A stretch of DNA of 64,000 nt, taken from Pseudomonadota bacterium. Its GTDB lineage: Bacteria > Pseudomonadota > Gammaproteobacteria > Burkholderiales > Burkholderiaceae_B. The stretch lies in contig JAEWHK010000039.1 of assembly GCA_023387815.1 (NCBI GenBank), positions 1 through 64,000 of the forward strand. The letters run 5' to 3'. Position numbers and translations under genes: made by a program. Positions within the stretch are counted from its first letter, which is position 1; every line of letters begins with the position of its first letter. The notes beneath the pieces were generated by a model, which saw only the letters and a list, made by a program, of their open reading frames with translations, did no database searches and had not been told where the DNA came from. Positions 1-7,793 of this stretch are shown piece by piece.

Positions 1-234
1 ATACTGCAGGATGGCACCTGACTCAAAAACCGAAATCGGTTCACCATGATCGTTGGGGTTCTGATCCACAATGGCCGGAATACGGTTGTTAGGCGCGATT
101 TTAAGGAATTCCGGTTCGAACTGGTCACCCTTGCCGATGTTGATGGGATGAATGTTATATTCCAGGCCGGCTTCTTCGAGAAAGAGCGTGATCTTGTGGC
201 CGTTGGGAGTGGTCCAGTAATATAAATCGATCAT
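1..234 (-). CDS. glutathione S-transferase, N-terminal part (truncated by window edge)
   Basis: Only the first 78 codons lie in the window; the gene runs off the left edge. The protein starts MIDLYYWTTPNGHKITLFLE and continues with a thioredoxin-fold pattern and the ESGAIL turn that binds the gamma-glutamyl part of glutathione. The TTPNGHK start is typical of the Ure2p/YfcG/YghU-like bacterial GSTs, which act as disulfide reductases or peroxidases. The ATG overlaps the stop of the upstream glutathione peroxidase by 4 bases (ATGA), so the two are co-translated. The subfamily is inferred from the N-terminal domain only. Confidence 0.85.
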   Translation of the reverse strand, partial: MIDLYYWTTPNGHKITLFLEEAGLEYNIHPINIGKGDQFEPEFLKIAPNNRIPAIVDQNPNDHGEPISVFESGAILQY

Positions 235-713
235 TTGATAGCTTCCTTGATGTCCTGTTCAATGTCCTGCGGTTTGACCGTTGGCGCGTAACGCTTCAAC
301 ACCTTGCCATCACGGCTGACCAGAAATTTGGTGAAGTTCCACTTGATCGATTGTATACCCAGCAAACCAGGTTTTTCTTTTTTGAGCCATGCAAATAGCG
401 GATGCGCATTGTCGCCATTCACATCGGTTTTGCGTGCCAGCGGAAACGTGACACCAAAATCCAGCGTACAGAACTGGCGAATCTGCTCATCTGTTCCCGG
501 TTCCTGCCCGCCAAACTGATTGCAGGGGAAGCCCAGGATCTCAAAGCCCTGACCATGATATTTTTCGTAGAGCTTCTGCAAACCCGTGTATTGAGGCGTG
601 AAACCACAGCGAGACGCGATATTCACAACCAGAACAACGGATCCCTTCAACGCTGCTAGGGATAATTCAGAGCCGTCCTGCAGCGTAGCCGAATGTGTGT
701 AAAAGTCAGTCAT
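231..713 (-). CDS. glutathione peroxidase family protein (thiol peroxidase)
   Basis: 160 aa, normal for bacterial Cys-type glutathione peroxidases of the BtuE/Gpx family, which reduce hydroperoxides. Visible features are the peroxidatic Cys36 in NIASRCGFTPQY, the FPCNQFGGQEPG block with the active-site Gln70, and Trp125-Asn126 in KWNFTKF, which complete the catalytic tetrad. Cys82 in QFCTLDFG sits where thioredoxin-dependent homologues keep the resolving cysteine, so the reductant may be thioredoxin. There is no signal peptide, so it is cytoplasmic. It overlaps the upstream transporter and the downstream GST by 4 bases each, giving a three-gene operon. Confidence 0.93.
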   Translation of the reverse strand: MTDFYTHSATLQDGSELSLAALKGSVVLVVNIASRCGFTPQYTGLQKLYEKYHGQGFEILGFPCNQFGGQEPGTDEQIRQFCTLDFGVTFPLARKTDVNGDNAHPLFAWLKKEKPGLLGIQSIKWNFTKFLVSRDGKVLKRYAPTVKPQDIEQDIKEAIK

Positions 714-1609
714 GACGAATCCCTCTCAGTATCTGTGACAGGTGGTGCAGGCGATGTGGTGGCGCAGCCGACAGAAGCAGCAACAATAAAGCCGATGGCA
801 AGCCACTGTTCAATCGTGAGCTGTTCATGCAGTATCACCAGACCAGCCAGCGCGCCCATTGCCGGTTCCAGACTAAGCAGAATGCTCATGGTTTTGCGGG
901 GGAGTGAGCGCAGCGAAATCATTTCAAGTGAATAGGGTACCGCACTGGATAGCACGGCGACAAGTAACCCGGAAACAATCAGGGTAGGGCTGAGCAGTGT
1001 GGCGCCACTGTGGCTCACCCCAAAAGGCAGAACAAACAGGGCAGCGACGGTAATGCCCAGCGACGTTGCCTGCCCCGGGTGAATATTGCGCGTGCGCTGA
1101 CCGAAGATGATATAGAGTGCCCAGAAAACGCCTGCACTTATCGCGAACATCAGGCCGACGGGGTCGATCGCCGACATGTCCTGTTGAGCTTTTGGTATCA
1201 GCAAATACAGACCCAGCGCGACAAAACCGATCCAGAGAAAATCAATTCTACGTCGCGAAGAGAAGATCGCTAGTGACAGCGGTCCTAGAAATTCAACTGC
1301 AATAGCCAGTCCGAGTGGGACCGTGCGGATGGCCATATAGAAAAGAAAATTGACAAGACCAAGGCACAACCCATAACTGGCGACGGCGAGGGCATTCTTC
1401 CGTGACAGTGGAAAACGCCAGGGACGCCAGATGCACCATAGGATAAGTGCGGAAAAGCCAAGTCTGTAGGTGGTGGTGCCTTGTGCGCCAACGGCTTCGA
1501 AAAGCGATTTTGCAAACGACGTGCCAATACACAGCGAAGCCATGGACCCGATCAGTGCAATGATGCCCAAAGTTTGCGAATACGTCCGTAATGAATTGCC
1601 CGCCGCCAT
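710..1609 (-). CDS. rhtA: EamA/DMT-family inner-membrane exporter, RhtA-like
   Basis: 299 aa with about ten hydrophobic segments in two EamA repeats, as in the drug/metabolite transporter superfamily. The N-terminal block GSMASLCIGTSFAKSLFEAV followed by GAQGTTTYRLGFSALILW is, from memory, characteristic of RhtA, the threonine/homoserine exporter, rather than generic EamA proteins. It is the first gene of an operon with glutathione peroxidase and GST; all junctions are ATGA overlaps. The actual substrate is inferred and could be another amino acid or a small thiol. The gene symbol is given on pattern similarity only. Confidence 0.8.
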   Translation of the reverse strand: MAAGNSLRTYSQTLGIIALIGSMASLCIGTSFAKSLFEAVGAQGTTTYRLGFSALILWCIWRPWRFPLSRKNALAVASYGLCLGLVNFLFYMAIRTVPLGLAIAVEFLGPLSLAIFSSRRRIDFLWIGFVALGLYLLIPKAQQDMSAIDPVGLMFAISAGVFWALYIIFGQRTRNIHPGQATSLGITVAALFVLPFGVSHSGATLLSPTLIVSGLLVAVLSSAVPYSLEMISLRSLPRKTMSILLSLEPAMGALAGLVILHEQLTIEQWLAIGFIVAASVGCATTSPAPPVTDTERDSS

Positions 1610-1804
1610 TTCCCTCTGCCTTTTACGGTATTTTAGCCGAAATCGATGAACTTTAAAGGCAAGCGCGTGTCGGGATCAGCGGGAGTCTGTCAGCGATATT
1701 CTGCGTACACGCGGTTCGCTTGAAAGCAGCGTTTGACGGTCGTCAGCGCTGAAAAAAGGCGATTCAACGGAACGAAGATTGAAGGCAGGAGAAATGAGGG
1801 AACA

Positions 1805-1872
1805 GAGAGAAAGGAGAGAAAGGAGATCGAAGAAAACGCTGGCTTTAATGTATCGATCTTCGATGTATCGAT
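1805..1872. repeat. short purine tandem repeat plus ATGTATCGAT direct repeat
   Basis: The 9-base unit GAGAGAAAG occurs twice in tandem (1805-1813, 1814-1822) and continues with GAGA. Just beyond, ATGTATCGAT occurs at 1848-1857 and 1863-1872, a 15-base period. Both are non-coding. Function unknown; the second could be a binding site for a dimeric regulator, which is inference. Confidence 0.6.
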
Positions 1873-1909
1873 ATTTACTTGAACAATATATTTTCGATCA
1901 ATAAGTGTA

Positions 1910-1941
1910 CAGGGCTCGCCAGATCAGCCTGGCAAACCCTG
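1910..1941 (-). terminator. hairpin after the Bug receptor gene
   Basis: A two-tier stem: CAGGG (1910-1914) pairs with CCCTG (1937-1941), and inside it GCCAG (1918-1922) pairs with CTGGC (1929-1933). It lies about 10 bases after the stop of the minus-strand receptor gene. No clear U-run follows, so a factor-independent terminator is likely but not certain. Confidence 0.5.
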
Positions 1942-1950
1942 ATCGACAAA

Positions 1951-2934
1951 TTAATTGCGTTTCATCTGAAGATTGCCTTTCTTCACGATATCACGCGCAA
2001 TATCCAGTTGTGACTTGATTTCCTTGGCAAAGTGCTCTGGCGAACCGGGATCAGGGATTGCTCCTTGTTTTTCCAGTGCCGCAACAACATTAGGTGCTTT
2101 GAGCGCTTCGGTGGCAACCGAGTTCAGCTTTTCAATGATGTCCTTCGGTGTACCGGCGGGTGCAAGCAGCCCGTAGAACACACCGTTATTCAGGTCAGGA
2201 TGACCCACTTCTGCATAGGTTGGCAGGTCGGGCAGTTCCTTGACGCGCTCCGGCCAGGCCAGCACGATAGGTTTGAGTTTGCCGTTTTGAATATTCGGCA
2301 TGGAAGAGGGCAGATTGTCGAACATGACTTTGACCTGTCCACCAATCACATCCGTGAGTGCCGGGCCGGCGCCTTTATAGGGAACATGGCTGATTTCCAC
2401 GCCCAACTGCTGTTTGAAAGCCTCGCCCATCAAATGAGCAATGCTGCATACGCCCGGTGTGGCGTAGGAATATTCATTTGGATTTTTCTTGAGTTCCTCA
2501 ACAAATTCCTTGAAATTGCTGGCTGGAAATGAAGGATGCACTTCAACCACATTTGGCGTATTGACGAAGTTGGAAACAGGCGCGAAATCCTTGAGTGGAT
2601 CGTAGGTGAGATCATCGGGTCGACAGGCGGGATTGACCGCCATGGTTGAAACCGTTGCAATGCTCAGGGTATAGCCGTCGGGTTTGGCTCGTGCAGCTTC
2701 GGTCGCACCAATGGCGCCGCCGGCACCGGCCTTGTTCTCAATAACCATAGACTTGCCGATGATTTTCGACATTTCCTGCACCACAATACGCGCTACAATG
2801 TCCGTGGAACCACCGGGAGCAAACGGAACAATGACCCGGATCGGCTGTGTAGGGTAGTCGGTGGCGGCGTGTGCGCCGGACATGGCGAAGCCGGCAATAA
2901 GGGACGTTAAGGCGATGCGGGACCAGCGTTGCAT
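1951..2934 (-). CDS. Bug/TctC-family tripartite tricarboxylate receptor
   Basis: 327 aa periplasmic solute receptor. I place the start at 2934 (MQRWSRIALTSLIAGFAM) because AGGAGTGAGT lies just before it and a clean signal peptide ending AHA follows; the frame stays open 40 codons further upstream without a better start. Family marks are YPTQPIRVIVPFAPGGSTD, VIENKAGAGGAIG and FDNLPSSMPNIQNGK. Bug proteins bind carboxylates, amino acids or aromatic acids. No TctA/TctB membrane subunits are nearby, so its transporter partner and ligand cannot be told. It may belong functionally with the EamA transporter and LysR gene upstream. Confidence 0.9.
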   Translation of the reverse strand: MQRWSRIALTSLIAGFAMSGAHAATDYPTQPIRVIVPFAPGGSTDIVARIVVQEMSKIIGKSMVIENKAGAGGAIGATEAARAKPDGYTLSIATVSTMAVNPACRPDDLTYDPLKDFAPVSNFVNTPNVVEVHPSFPASNFKEFVEELKKNPNEYSYATPGVCSIAHLMGEAFKQQLGVEISHVPYKGAGPALTDVIGGQVKVMFDNLPSSMPNIQNGKLKPIVLAWPERVKELPDLPTYAEVGHPDLNNGVFYGLLAPAGTPKDIIEKLNSVATEALKAPNVVAALEKQGAIPDPGSPEHFAKEIKSQLDIARDIVKKGNLQMKRN

Positions 2935-3060
2935 ACTCACTCCTGAGCTTAATATAAAGGGACAGAGCAGCAGAATATTTGAAATTGCACCTGAAATATA
3001 TGAGTAAATACCATTAGCCTGAATGCGCGGAATACCGTCAGGCGAAACACTCATAAGAAG

Positions 3061-3996
3061 TCAGGGACGCTGACGTGATGGTACCGGTTCTGATCGGCCT
3101 GTGGCAGAGCCTGCCAGCAATACGCCGGCAACCGCCAGCGCCATTCCCAGCCAGCCGGCCGCGGGCATGGTTTCGCCAAGCATGAACATGGCCACTATGG
3201 CCGCACAGGCGGGTACCAGAAAGAACAGGGCAGACACTTTAGCCGCCTGCTGTCTGCGTACCATGGCCAGCAAGAGGGAGATGGTAATAATGGAATTGCA
3301 CAGTACAAGATAGGCCAGGGCACCCGTGAAACGCCAGGTCACATGAATATGATTGTCTTCCATCATCAGCGCAACGGGGAGGCAGAAAATAAATCCGATA
3401 GCGCATTGGATGATATTGGCAGTGACAGGATGGGTACTGGCTGCGCCGGTGCTGTGGGCGCGCTCATAAAGCACGCCCGCCGTAAGCGCAAACAGGGAAA
3501 TGAAAACCAGGAGCAATCCAAATCCGCTACCCATCTGTAGCGAACCACCGGAAGTAATCACGACCACGGCACCAGCCAGACCCAGCACAAGCCCGGCCCA
3601 CTGGATATAGTTCTGACGCTCTCCGGTCAGCCAGGGTCCGAAAATACCAACCAGGATGGGTTGCAGGGAAACGATCAGCGCAACGGTGCCTGCACTGACG
3701 CCTTGTTTCATGCCGACGTAGCTGAAACTGAAATAGATGAATTGAATCAGCAGCCCAACAACAGAAATATTGATCCATTCCCTGCGACTTGCCGGCCACG
3801 GCAGGTGCATAGCGGCTTTCACAGGCAACAGGAAGAGTACGACACAGGCATAGCGCAACGATAGCAGGGTTAACGGCTGCGCATACTGCAGACCGATCTT
3901 CCCGAAACTGAAGCCCGAGGACCAGAGCAGAATAAAGACAATAGGCGCGCCCCAGGCCCACCAGAGACCGGGTGCAGCAGGCTTCACAAGTGTCAT
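3061..3996 (-). CDS. EamA/DMT-family transporter
   Basis: 311 aa from the ATG at 3996 (MTLVKPAAPGLWW); a TTG at 4029 would add 11 residues but would overlap the LysR gene. It has ten predicted membrane segments in two EamA repeats, with LLWSSGFSFGKIGLQYA in the first and a second repeat ending MLGETMPAAGWLGMALAVAG. It is probably an exporter of a metabolite. It starts one base after the LysR stop, so the regulator and transporter are likely co-transcribed. The Bug receptor follows about 125 bases downstream with its own probable promoter. Substrate unknown. Confidence 0.85.
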   Translation of the reverse strand: MTLVKPAAPGLWWAWGAPIVFILLWSSGFSFGKIGLQYAQPLTLLSLRYACVVLFLLPVKAAMHLPWPASRREWINISVVGLLIQFIYFSFSYVGMKQGVSAGTVALIVSLQPILVGIFGPWLTGERQNYIQWAGLVLGLAGAVVVITSGGSLQMGSGFGLLLVFISLFALTAGVLYERAHSTGAASTHPVTANIIQCAIGFIFCLPVALMMEDNHIHVTWRFTGALAYLVLCNSIITISLLLAMVRRQQAAKVSALFFLVPACAAIVAMFMLGETMPAAGWLGMALAVAGVLLAGSATGRSEPVPSRQRP

Positions 3997-3997
3997 A

Positions 3998-4867
3998 TCA
4001 ATCAAAAAGGGATCGCGCGTACAGGGCAATGGATTTGCTGATAGTAACGCGCGGGCTCTGATTTGACCATATCATTCCGATTTTTCTGATCTGGGTGCGA
4101 CCCGGCAGCGGAATCTTGACGATGCCATGTCCCAGACTTTCCAGAGAAAACGAGTCAGGGACAACGGCGATACCGACTCCGCGCGCAACCAGCGCAGCGA
4201 TGGTAAGAAGACTGTCTATTTCCAGTCGCTGATTCGGCACAATCCGGTTGTCTTTCAGATAACGATCCACGAGCTGGCCGCTGTAGGAACTGCGCGCGTA
4301 ACGGATAAAAGGCTGGGTACGTAGCAGTTCATGAGCATTGTCGTCGCGACACGTGGGGGGAACGATCAGGATCAGTGGTTCATCCTGAATTTTCAGCCAC
4401 GAACAGTTCTTATAGATCGCAAATTGCGGTTCGATGGCAAGTGCAATATCAATGGTGCCGGTATGCACCTGCTGGCAAAGTTCAACAGACGGAGCGTAAG
4501 ATACAAAAATGCTCAGATCCGGATGGTGTTCGTAAACTTTTTCCAGCAACCGCGGTAAATGCGTGGATAATCCAGAGAAGAACGAACCAAGTCGCAGTTC
4601 TCCCAGAACGCTGCCGCTCTTGATCATGGCCGTCATATCACGGGAGTCCTGAATCATCTGGCGCGCTTTCTCGCAGATCAGCAAGCCATGTTCGGTGGGC
4701 CTGACCGTATGGCCGGAACGACGGATCAGGGGCTGACCGAGCTCTTCTTCCAGCGCACGGATGCGCGCGGAAACGGCGCCTGGCGTAATGCCCATATAGC
4801 GAGCAGCATCTGAGATAGACTCGCAGTCAAGGGTTTTGATAAACGTTTCCAGATAGTTGGTATCCAT
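3998..4867 (-). CDS. LysR-family transcriptional regulator
   Basis: 289 aa from MDTNYLETFIKTLDCESIS; an upstream ATG at 4957 would add 30 residues not seen in the family. The winged helix-turn-helix spans about residues 1-60 (ISDAARYMGITPGAVSARIR, then LEEELGQPLIRRSGHTV), followed by a two-lobed effector domain. It is transcribed divergently from the RraA/hydroxyacid dehydrogenase operon, 137 bases away, and co-directionally with the EamA transporter. LysR regulators commonly control the divergent operon, so the hydroxyacid operon is the likely target; this is inference from position. Confidence 0.9.
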   Translation of the reverse strand: MDTNYLETFIKTLDCESISDAARYMGITPGAVSARIRALEEELGQPLIRRSGHTVRPTEHGLLICEKARQMIQDSRDMTAMIKSGSVLGELRLGSFFSGLSTHLPRLLEKVYEHHPDLSIFVSYAPSVELCQQVHTGTIDIALAIEPQFAIYKNCSWLKIQDEPLILIVPPTCRDDNAHELLRTQPFIRYARSSYSGQLVDRYLKDNRIVPNQRLEIDSLLTIAALVARGVGIAVVPDSFSLESLGHGIVKIPLPGRTQIRKIGMIWSNQSPRVTISKSIALYARSLFD

Positions 4868-4915
4868 GATGCTCGCTTGATTTACGAAAAAGGAACGTGC
4901 AGTCAAACCAAATTC

Positions 4916-4928
4916 GCAATAATTTTGC
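4916..4928. promoter_or_regulatory. candidate LysR operator in the divergent region
   Basis: An inverted repeat GCAA-TAATT-TTGC lies between the divergent LysR gene and the RraA gene, in an AT-rich stretch. It roughly suits the short dyads bound by LysR proteins (T-N11-A type). This is a weak, pattern-only call. Confidence 0.3.
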
Positions 4929-5004
4929 TTTTCTAAAGTAATTATATTTGTCATCAAGGAAGATTCTACGCCATAAAATCTTTCGAACTCACAAGGAGAC
5001 TTAA

Positions 5005-5685
5005 GTGGTCAAAATCAAAATACGCAAGCGGGCTCGTGCGGTCAATGCCGAACTGGTCAAATCCTTTTCTAAAATTCCGGTGGCCAATATCAGTGACGTC
5101 ATGCACAGAATATCGGCGGGCGGACCCAAATTGCGCCCCATGCATGCCGGCGCTGTACTTGCAGGCCCCGCGTTCACGGTCAAATCCCGGCCGGGGGACA
5201 ATCTGTTCGTCCATAAAGCCATTGATATGGCTTCAGCGGGTGACGTGATTGTCGTGGATGCCGGCGGGGATACCACAAATGCGATTATTGGTGAACTGAT
5301 GGTTCGCACGGCAAGTCGCAAGGGGATTGCAGGCATCGTCATTCATGGTGCGATCCGTGATCTGGATACGATCAGCAAAGGCGATTTTCCAGTGTATGCA
5401 ACCGGCGTCACTCATCGGGGACCATACAAAAATGGTCCAGGAGAAATCAACACGACAATCAGCCTTGACGGAATGGTTATTGAACCCGGTGATCTGATCG
5501 TCGGCGATGCAGATGGCCTGCTTTGTGTCCCATACGACGAAGCAGACGATATTCTGAAATGGGCCACTGAGAAGAATGAGCTCGAAGTCAATATCATCAA
5601 AGATATCGACAATGATCGACTGGACGTGAGCTGGATAGACAAAGAACTGGCAAAACTCGGCTATGTGCCTGGCGACGACGAATAA
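5005..5685 (+). CDS. RraA-family lyase (HMG/oxaloacetate aldolase-like), first copy
   Basis: 226 aa, starting at GTG with AAGGAG at 4993-4998, six bases upstream. This is the RraA/MenG-like fold, whose catalytic members cleave 4-hydroxy-4-methyl-2-oxoglutarate or decarboxylate oxaloacetate with a divalent metal. Visible marks are VANISDVMHRI near the start, VDAGGDTTNAIIGELM, HGAIRDLD with the substrate/metal Arg-Asp pair, and VGDADGLLCVP. It is first in an operon with a D-2-hydroxyacid dehydrogenase and a Bug receptor. An enzymatic role fits better than RraA RNase E inhibition; the exact substrate is unknown. Confidence 0.85.
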   Translation: MVKIKIRKRARAVNAELVKSFSKIPVANISDVMHRISAGGPKLRPMHAGAVLAGPAFTVKSRPGDNLFVHKAIDMASAGDVIVVDAGGDTTNAIIGELMVRTASRKGIAGIVIHGAIRDLDTISKGDFPVYATGVTHRGPYKNGPGEINTTISLDGMVIEPGDLIVGDADGLLCVPYDEADDILKWATEKNELEVNIIKDIDNDRLDVSWIDKELAKLGYVPGDDE

Positions 5686-5698
5686 CAGAGTATCAGGC

Positions 5699-6685
5699 AT
5701 GACAAAAAAAATATGTGTGGTCAGAACCAATTTATGGATTGATCCGGTCTTTGACCAGTTACTTGAAGAAAACGGCAATATTGATCTGAAAATTATTGAC
5801 GTGAAAGCATCGGAACAGGAATGGCACGAAGTCCTGGGTACCGCCGACTACTATCACGTATCCGCTGCCAAAGACGAACTGCCGGCGGGGCTGTTTGTGA
5901 CTGAGGCGCTGCTGAAGCATTGTCCGAATCTGAAGGGCGTGTCTTCTTCGGGCGCCGGATACGACACCATTGATGTTGCGGCATGCAGCAAACAGAATAT
6001 TACGGTTGTGAATCAGGCCGGCGGTAATGCCAATTCGGTTGCAGAAATGGCGTTGGGACTGATACTGGCCGTGTCGCGCCGTATTGTCGAATCCGACAGA
6101 ACCTTGATTGCTCAAAATGCAGAGACCCGCGAATCGCTGATGGGGCATGAGGTGTTTGGCAGAACACTCGGGATTGTAGGACTGGGACACATCGGTTCTC
6201 GTATGGCACAAATGGCCAACGCGATCGGCATGAACGTCGTGGTCTACGATCCGTATCTGACAGACCAGGATGTCGAGCTGCGCCAGGCCGGCAACAGGAC
6301 GCTGGATCAGCTGCTCGCCGAATCGGACATTGTCTCGTTGCATTGTCCGCTGAATAACGAAACACGCGATATGTTCAATGCCTCCCGATTCGCACAGATG
6401 AAAAAAGGTGCTGTCTTTATTTCAACAGCACGTGGCGGCATTCATAACGAAGATGACCTTTTTGCAGCACTCGAAAGCGGCCATCTTGCAGGAGCGGGAC
6501 TGGACGTATGGAAAGTGGAGCCTCCGCAAGCGACCAATCCGCTGCTCGGACACGCACGCGTTGTTTCCACGTTTCACACTGCCGGTGTCTCGCATGAATG
6601 TCGGCATAACGTGGCGAAGATGGCCGCACAGCAGATCCTGCTGATGGCTGAGGGAAAACCGCCGTTGCATATCGTTCATGCATGA
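5699..6685 (+). CDS. D-isomer-specific 2-hydroxyacid dehydrogenase
   Basis: 328 aa from the ATG at 5699, 13 bases after the RraA stop. It converts 2-oxoacids and D-2-hydroxyacids using NAD(P)H. The Rossmann motif GLGHIGSRMAQ is near residue 160. The catalytic Arg is in STARGGIHNEDDL, the Glu in DVWKVEPP, and the catalytic His in STFHTAGVSHE, where HTAG replaces the usual PH-x-(S/G) context. The substrate is probably a 2-oxoacid produced or consumed by the neighbouring RraA-type lyase and hydroxyacid oxidase. SerA (phosphoglycerate dehydrogenase) is less likely because there is no ACT domain. Confidence 0.9.
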   Translation: MTKKICVVRTNLWIDPVFDQLLEENGNIDLKIIDVKASEQEWHEVLGTADYYHVSAAKDELPAGLFVTEALLKHCPNLKGVSSSGAGYDTIDVAACSKQNITVVNQAGGNANSVAEMALGLILAVSRRIVESDRTLIAQNAETRESLMGHEVFGRTLGIVGLGHIGSRMAQMANAIGMNVVVYDPYLTDQDVELRQAGNRTLDQLLAESDIVSLHCPLNNETRDMFNASRFAQMKKGAVFISTARGGIHNEDDLFAALESGHLAGAGLDVWKVEPPQATNPLLGHARVVSTFHTAGVSHECRHNVAKMAAQQILLMAEGKPPLHIVHA

Positions 6686-6801
6686 ATGTTCACGCATGAA
6701 GTGGATAGCAAATCAGTAATCCCATTCTTGAAACTGTTTGACCCTTTCATTCAGGGCAGCAAGCCCTGACTCCATTCCATAATTAGACAGGAGACCATTT
6801 G

Positions 6802-7776
6802 ATGAACAAGACAATCACAGGCATGCTGGCGGCGTTGACGCTGGCTGTCGGACCCATACAGGCGCACGCGCAATATCCTGAACACGCAATCAGTATGGTC
6901 GTATCGTACGCACCCGGTGGCGGTACAGACCTTGTGGCACGGGCTATTGCGCCATACATCCAGAAGTATCTCGGCGAAGGTGCCAATATTGTTGTGCTCA
7001 ACCGTCCCGGCGCGGGCGGCGCTATCGGTTTCTCTGAAATCAAGCGCGCGAAACCTGATGGCTACACTATCGGTTTTGTCAACACACCAAATCTGCTGAC
7101 CATTCCTATCGAGCGCAAGGCCAATTATCACTGGAATGATTTTGATCTCCTGGGAAATCTGATTGATGATCCGGACGGATTTGCAGTCAGCGGCAAAAGC
7201 GAGATCAAGACGCTCAAGGATCTGGAAGAATATGCTAAAGCAAATCCTGGCAAAGTGACGGTGGGAACAACCGGCGTGGGTTCTGATGATCATCTGGCGA
7301 TGATGAAGTTTGAACAACTGACAGGTACAACGCTGAATCACGTTCCATTCAAAGGCGCGGGCGAAGTGCGCAATGCCATTCAGAGCGGACAGATTATGCT
7401 TGCTGCCATGAATGTGGGCGAAGTACTGGCGTATCAAAAGGGTGGCACAGACATTCGTCTGCTTGGTTCCATGAGCGAGGAGCGTAGCGAACTGGCGCCG
7501 GATACACCAACGTTCAAGGAACAGGGATATGACGTCATCATGGCTTCGCTCAGAGGTATTGCAGCACCTAAAGGCCTGCCGGAGGATGTTGCTGAGAAAC
7601 TGAGAGTTGCAGTAAAGAAAGCTTCTGAAGATCCCGAGTTCAAAGAGAAAGCCAAAACCATGTTCGTACCCTTGCGATACATGGACACAAAGGCTTATCA
7701 TGATGAACTGCAAAGCGCTGAAAACGAATTCAAGGAGCTCTGGAAATCCAGTCCCTGGTCTGAAAGCGGCAAATAA
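6802..7776 (+). CDS. Bug/TctC-family solute receptor
   Basis: 324 aa, start ATG at 6802 with AGGAG at 6789-6793 (a TTG one codon earlier is less likely). The signal peptide ends near AHA. Family motifs are YPEHAISMVVSYAPGGGTD, VVLNRPGAGGAIGF, LNHVPFKGAGEVRNAI and the late GIAAPKGLPEDV. It lies between the dehydrogenase and the FMN oxidase on the same strand, so it likely captures the substrate of that pathway in the periplasm. The ligand is unknown. It diverges clearly from the other four Bug receptors in the window. Confidence 0.92.
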   Translation: MNKTITGMLAALTLAVGPIQAHAQYPEHAISMVVSYAPGGGTDLVARAIAPYIQKYLGEGANIVVLNRPGAGGAIGFSEIKRAKPDGYTIGFVNTPNLLTIPIERKANYHWNDFDLLGNLIDDPDGFAVSGKSEIKTLKDLEEYAKANPGKVTVGTTGVGSDDHLAMMKFEQLTGTTLNHVPFKGAGEVRNAIQSGQIMLAAMNVGEVLAYQKGGTDIRLLGSMSEERSELAPDTPTFKEQGYDVIMASLRGIAAPKGLPEDVAEKLRVAVKKASEDPEFKEKAKTMFVPLRYMDTKAYHDELQSAENEFKELWKSSPWSESGK

Positions 7777-7793
7777 TAATCTGGGGGACTGAA

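Larger units (their letters stand above)
1610..1950. other. intergenic region between two minus-strand genes
   Basis: 341 bases without a convincing gene. It should hold the promoter of the rhtA-gpx-gst operon near its left end. It also holds a purine-rich repeat, a repeated ATGTATCGAT element and, at the right end, a hairpin just after the Bug receptor gene; these are listed separately. No tRNA or small RNA structure was recognised. Confidence 0.6.

Noticed and set aside
2032..2532. 166-codon plus-strand frame inside the first Bug receptor gene
   Set aside because: Opposite strand of a clear receptor gene; no family pattern.
3998..4029. TTG start at 4029 for the EamA transporter
   Set aside because: It would overlap the LysR gene by 32 bases; the ATG at 3996 starts just past the LysR stop and gives the normal family N-terminus.
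5005..5685. Reading the RraA gene as RNase E inhibitor or as menaquinone methyltransferase
   Set aside because: The methyltransferase name is an old misannotation of this family, and the operon of metabolic genes fits an aldolase or decarboxylase better than RNase control.
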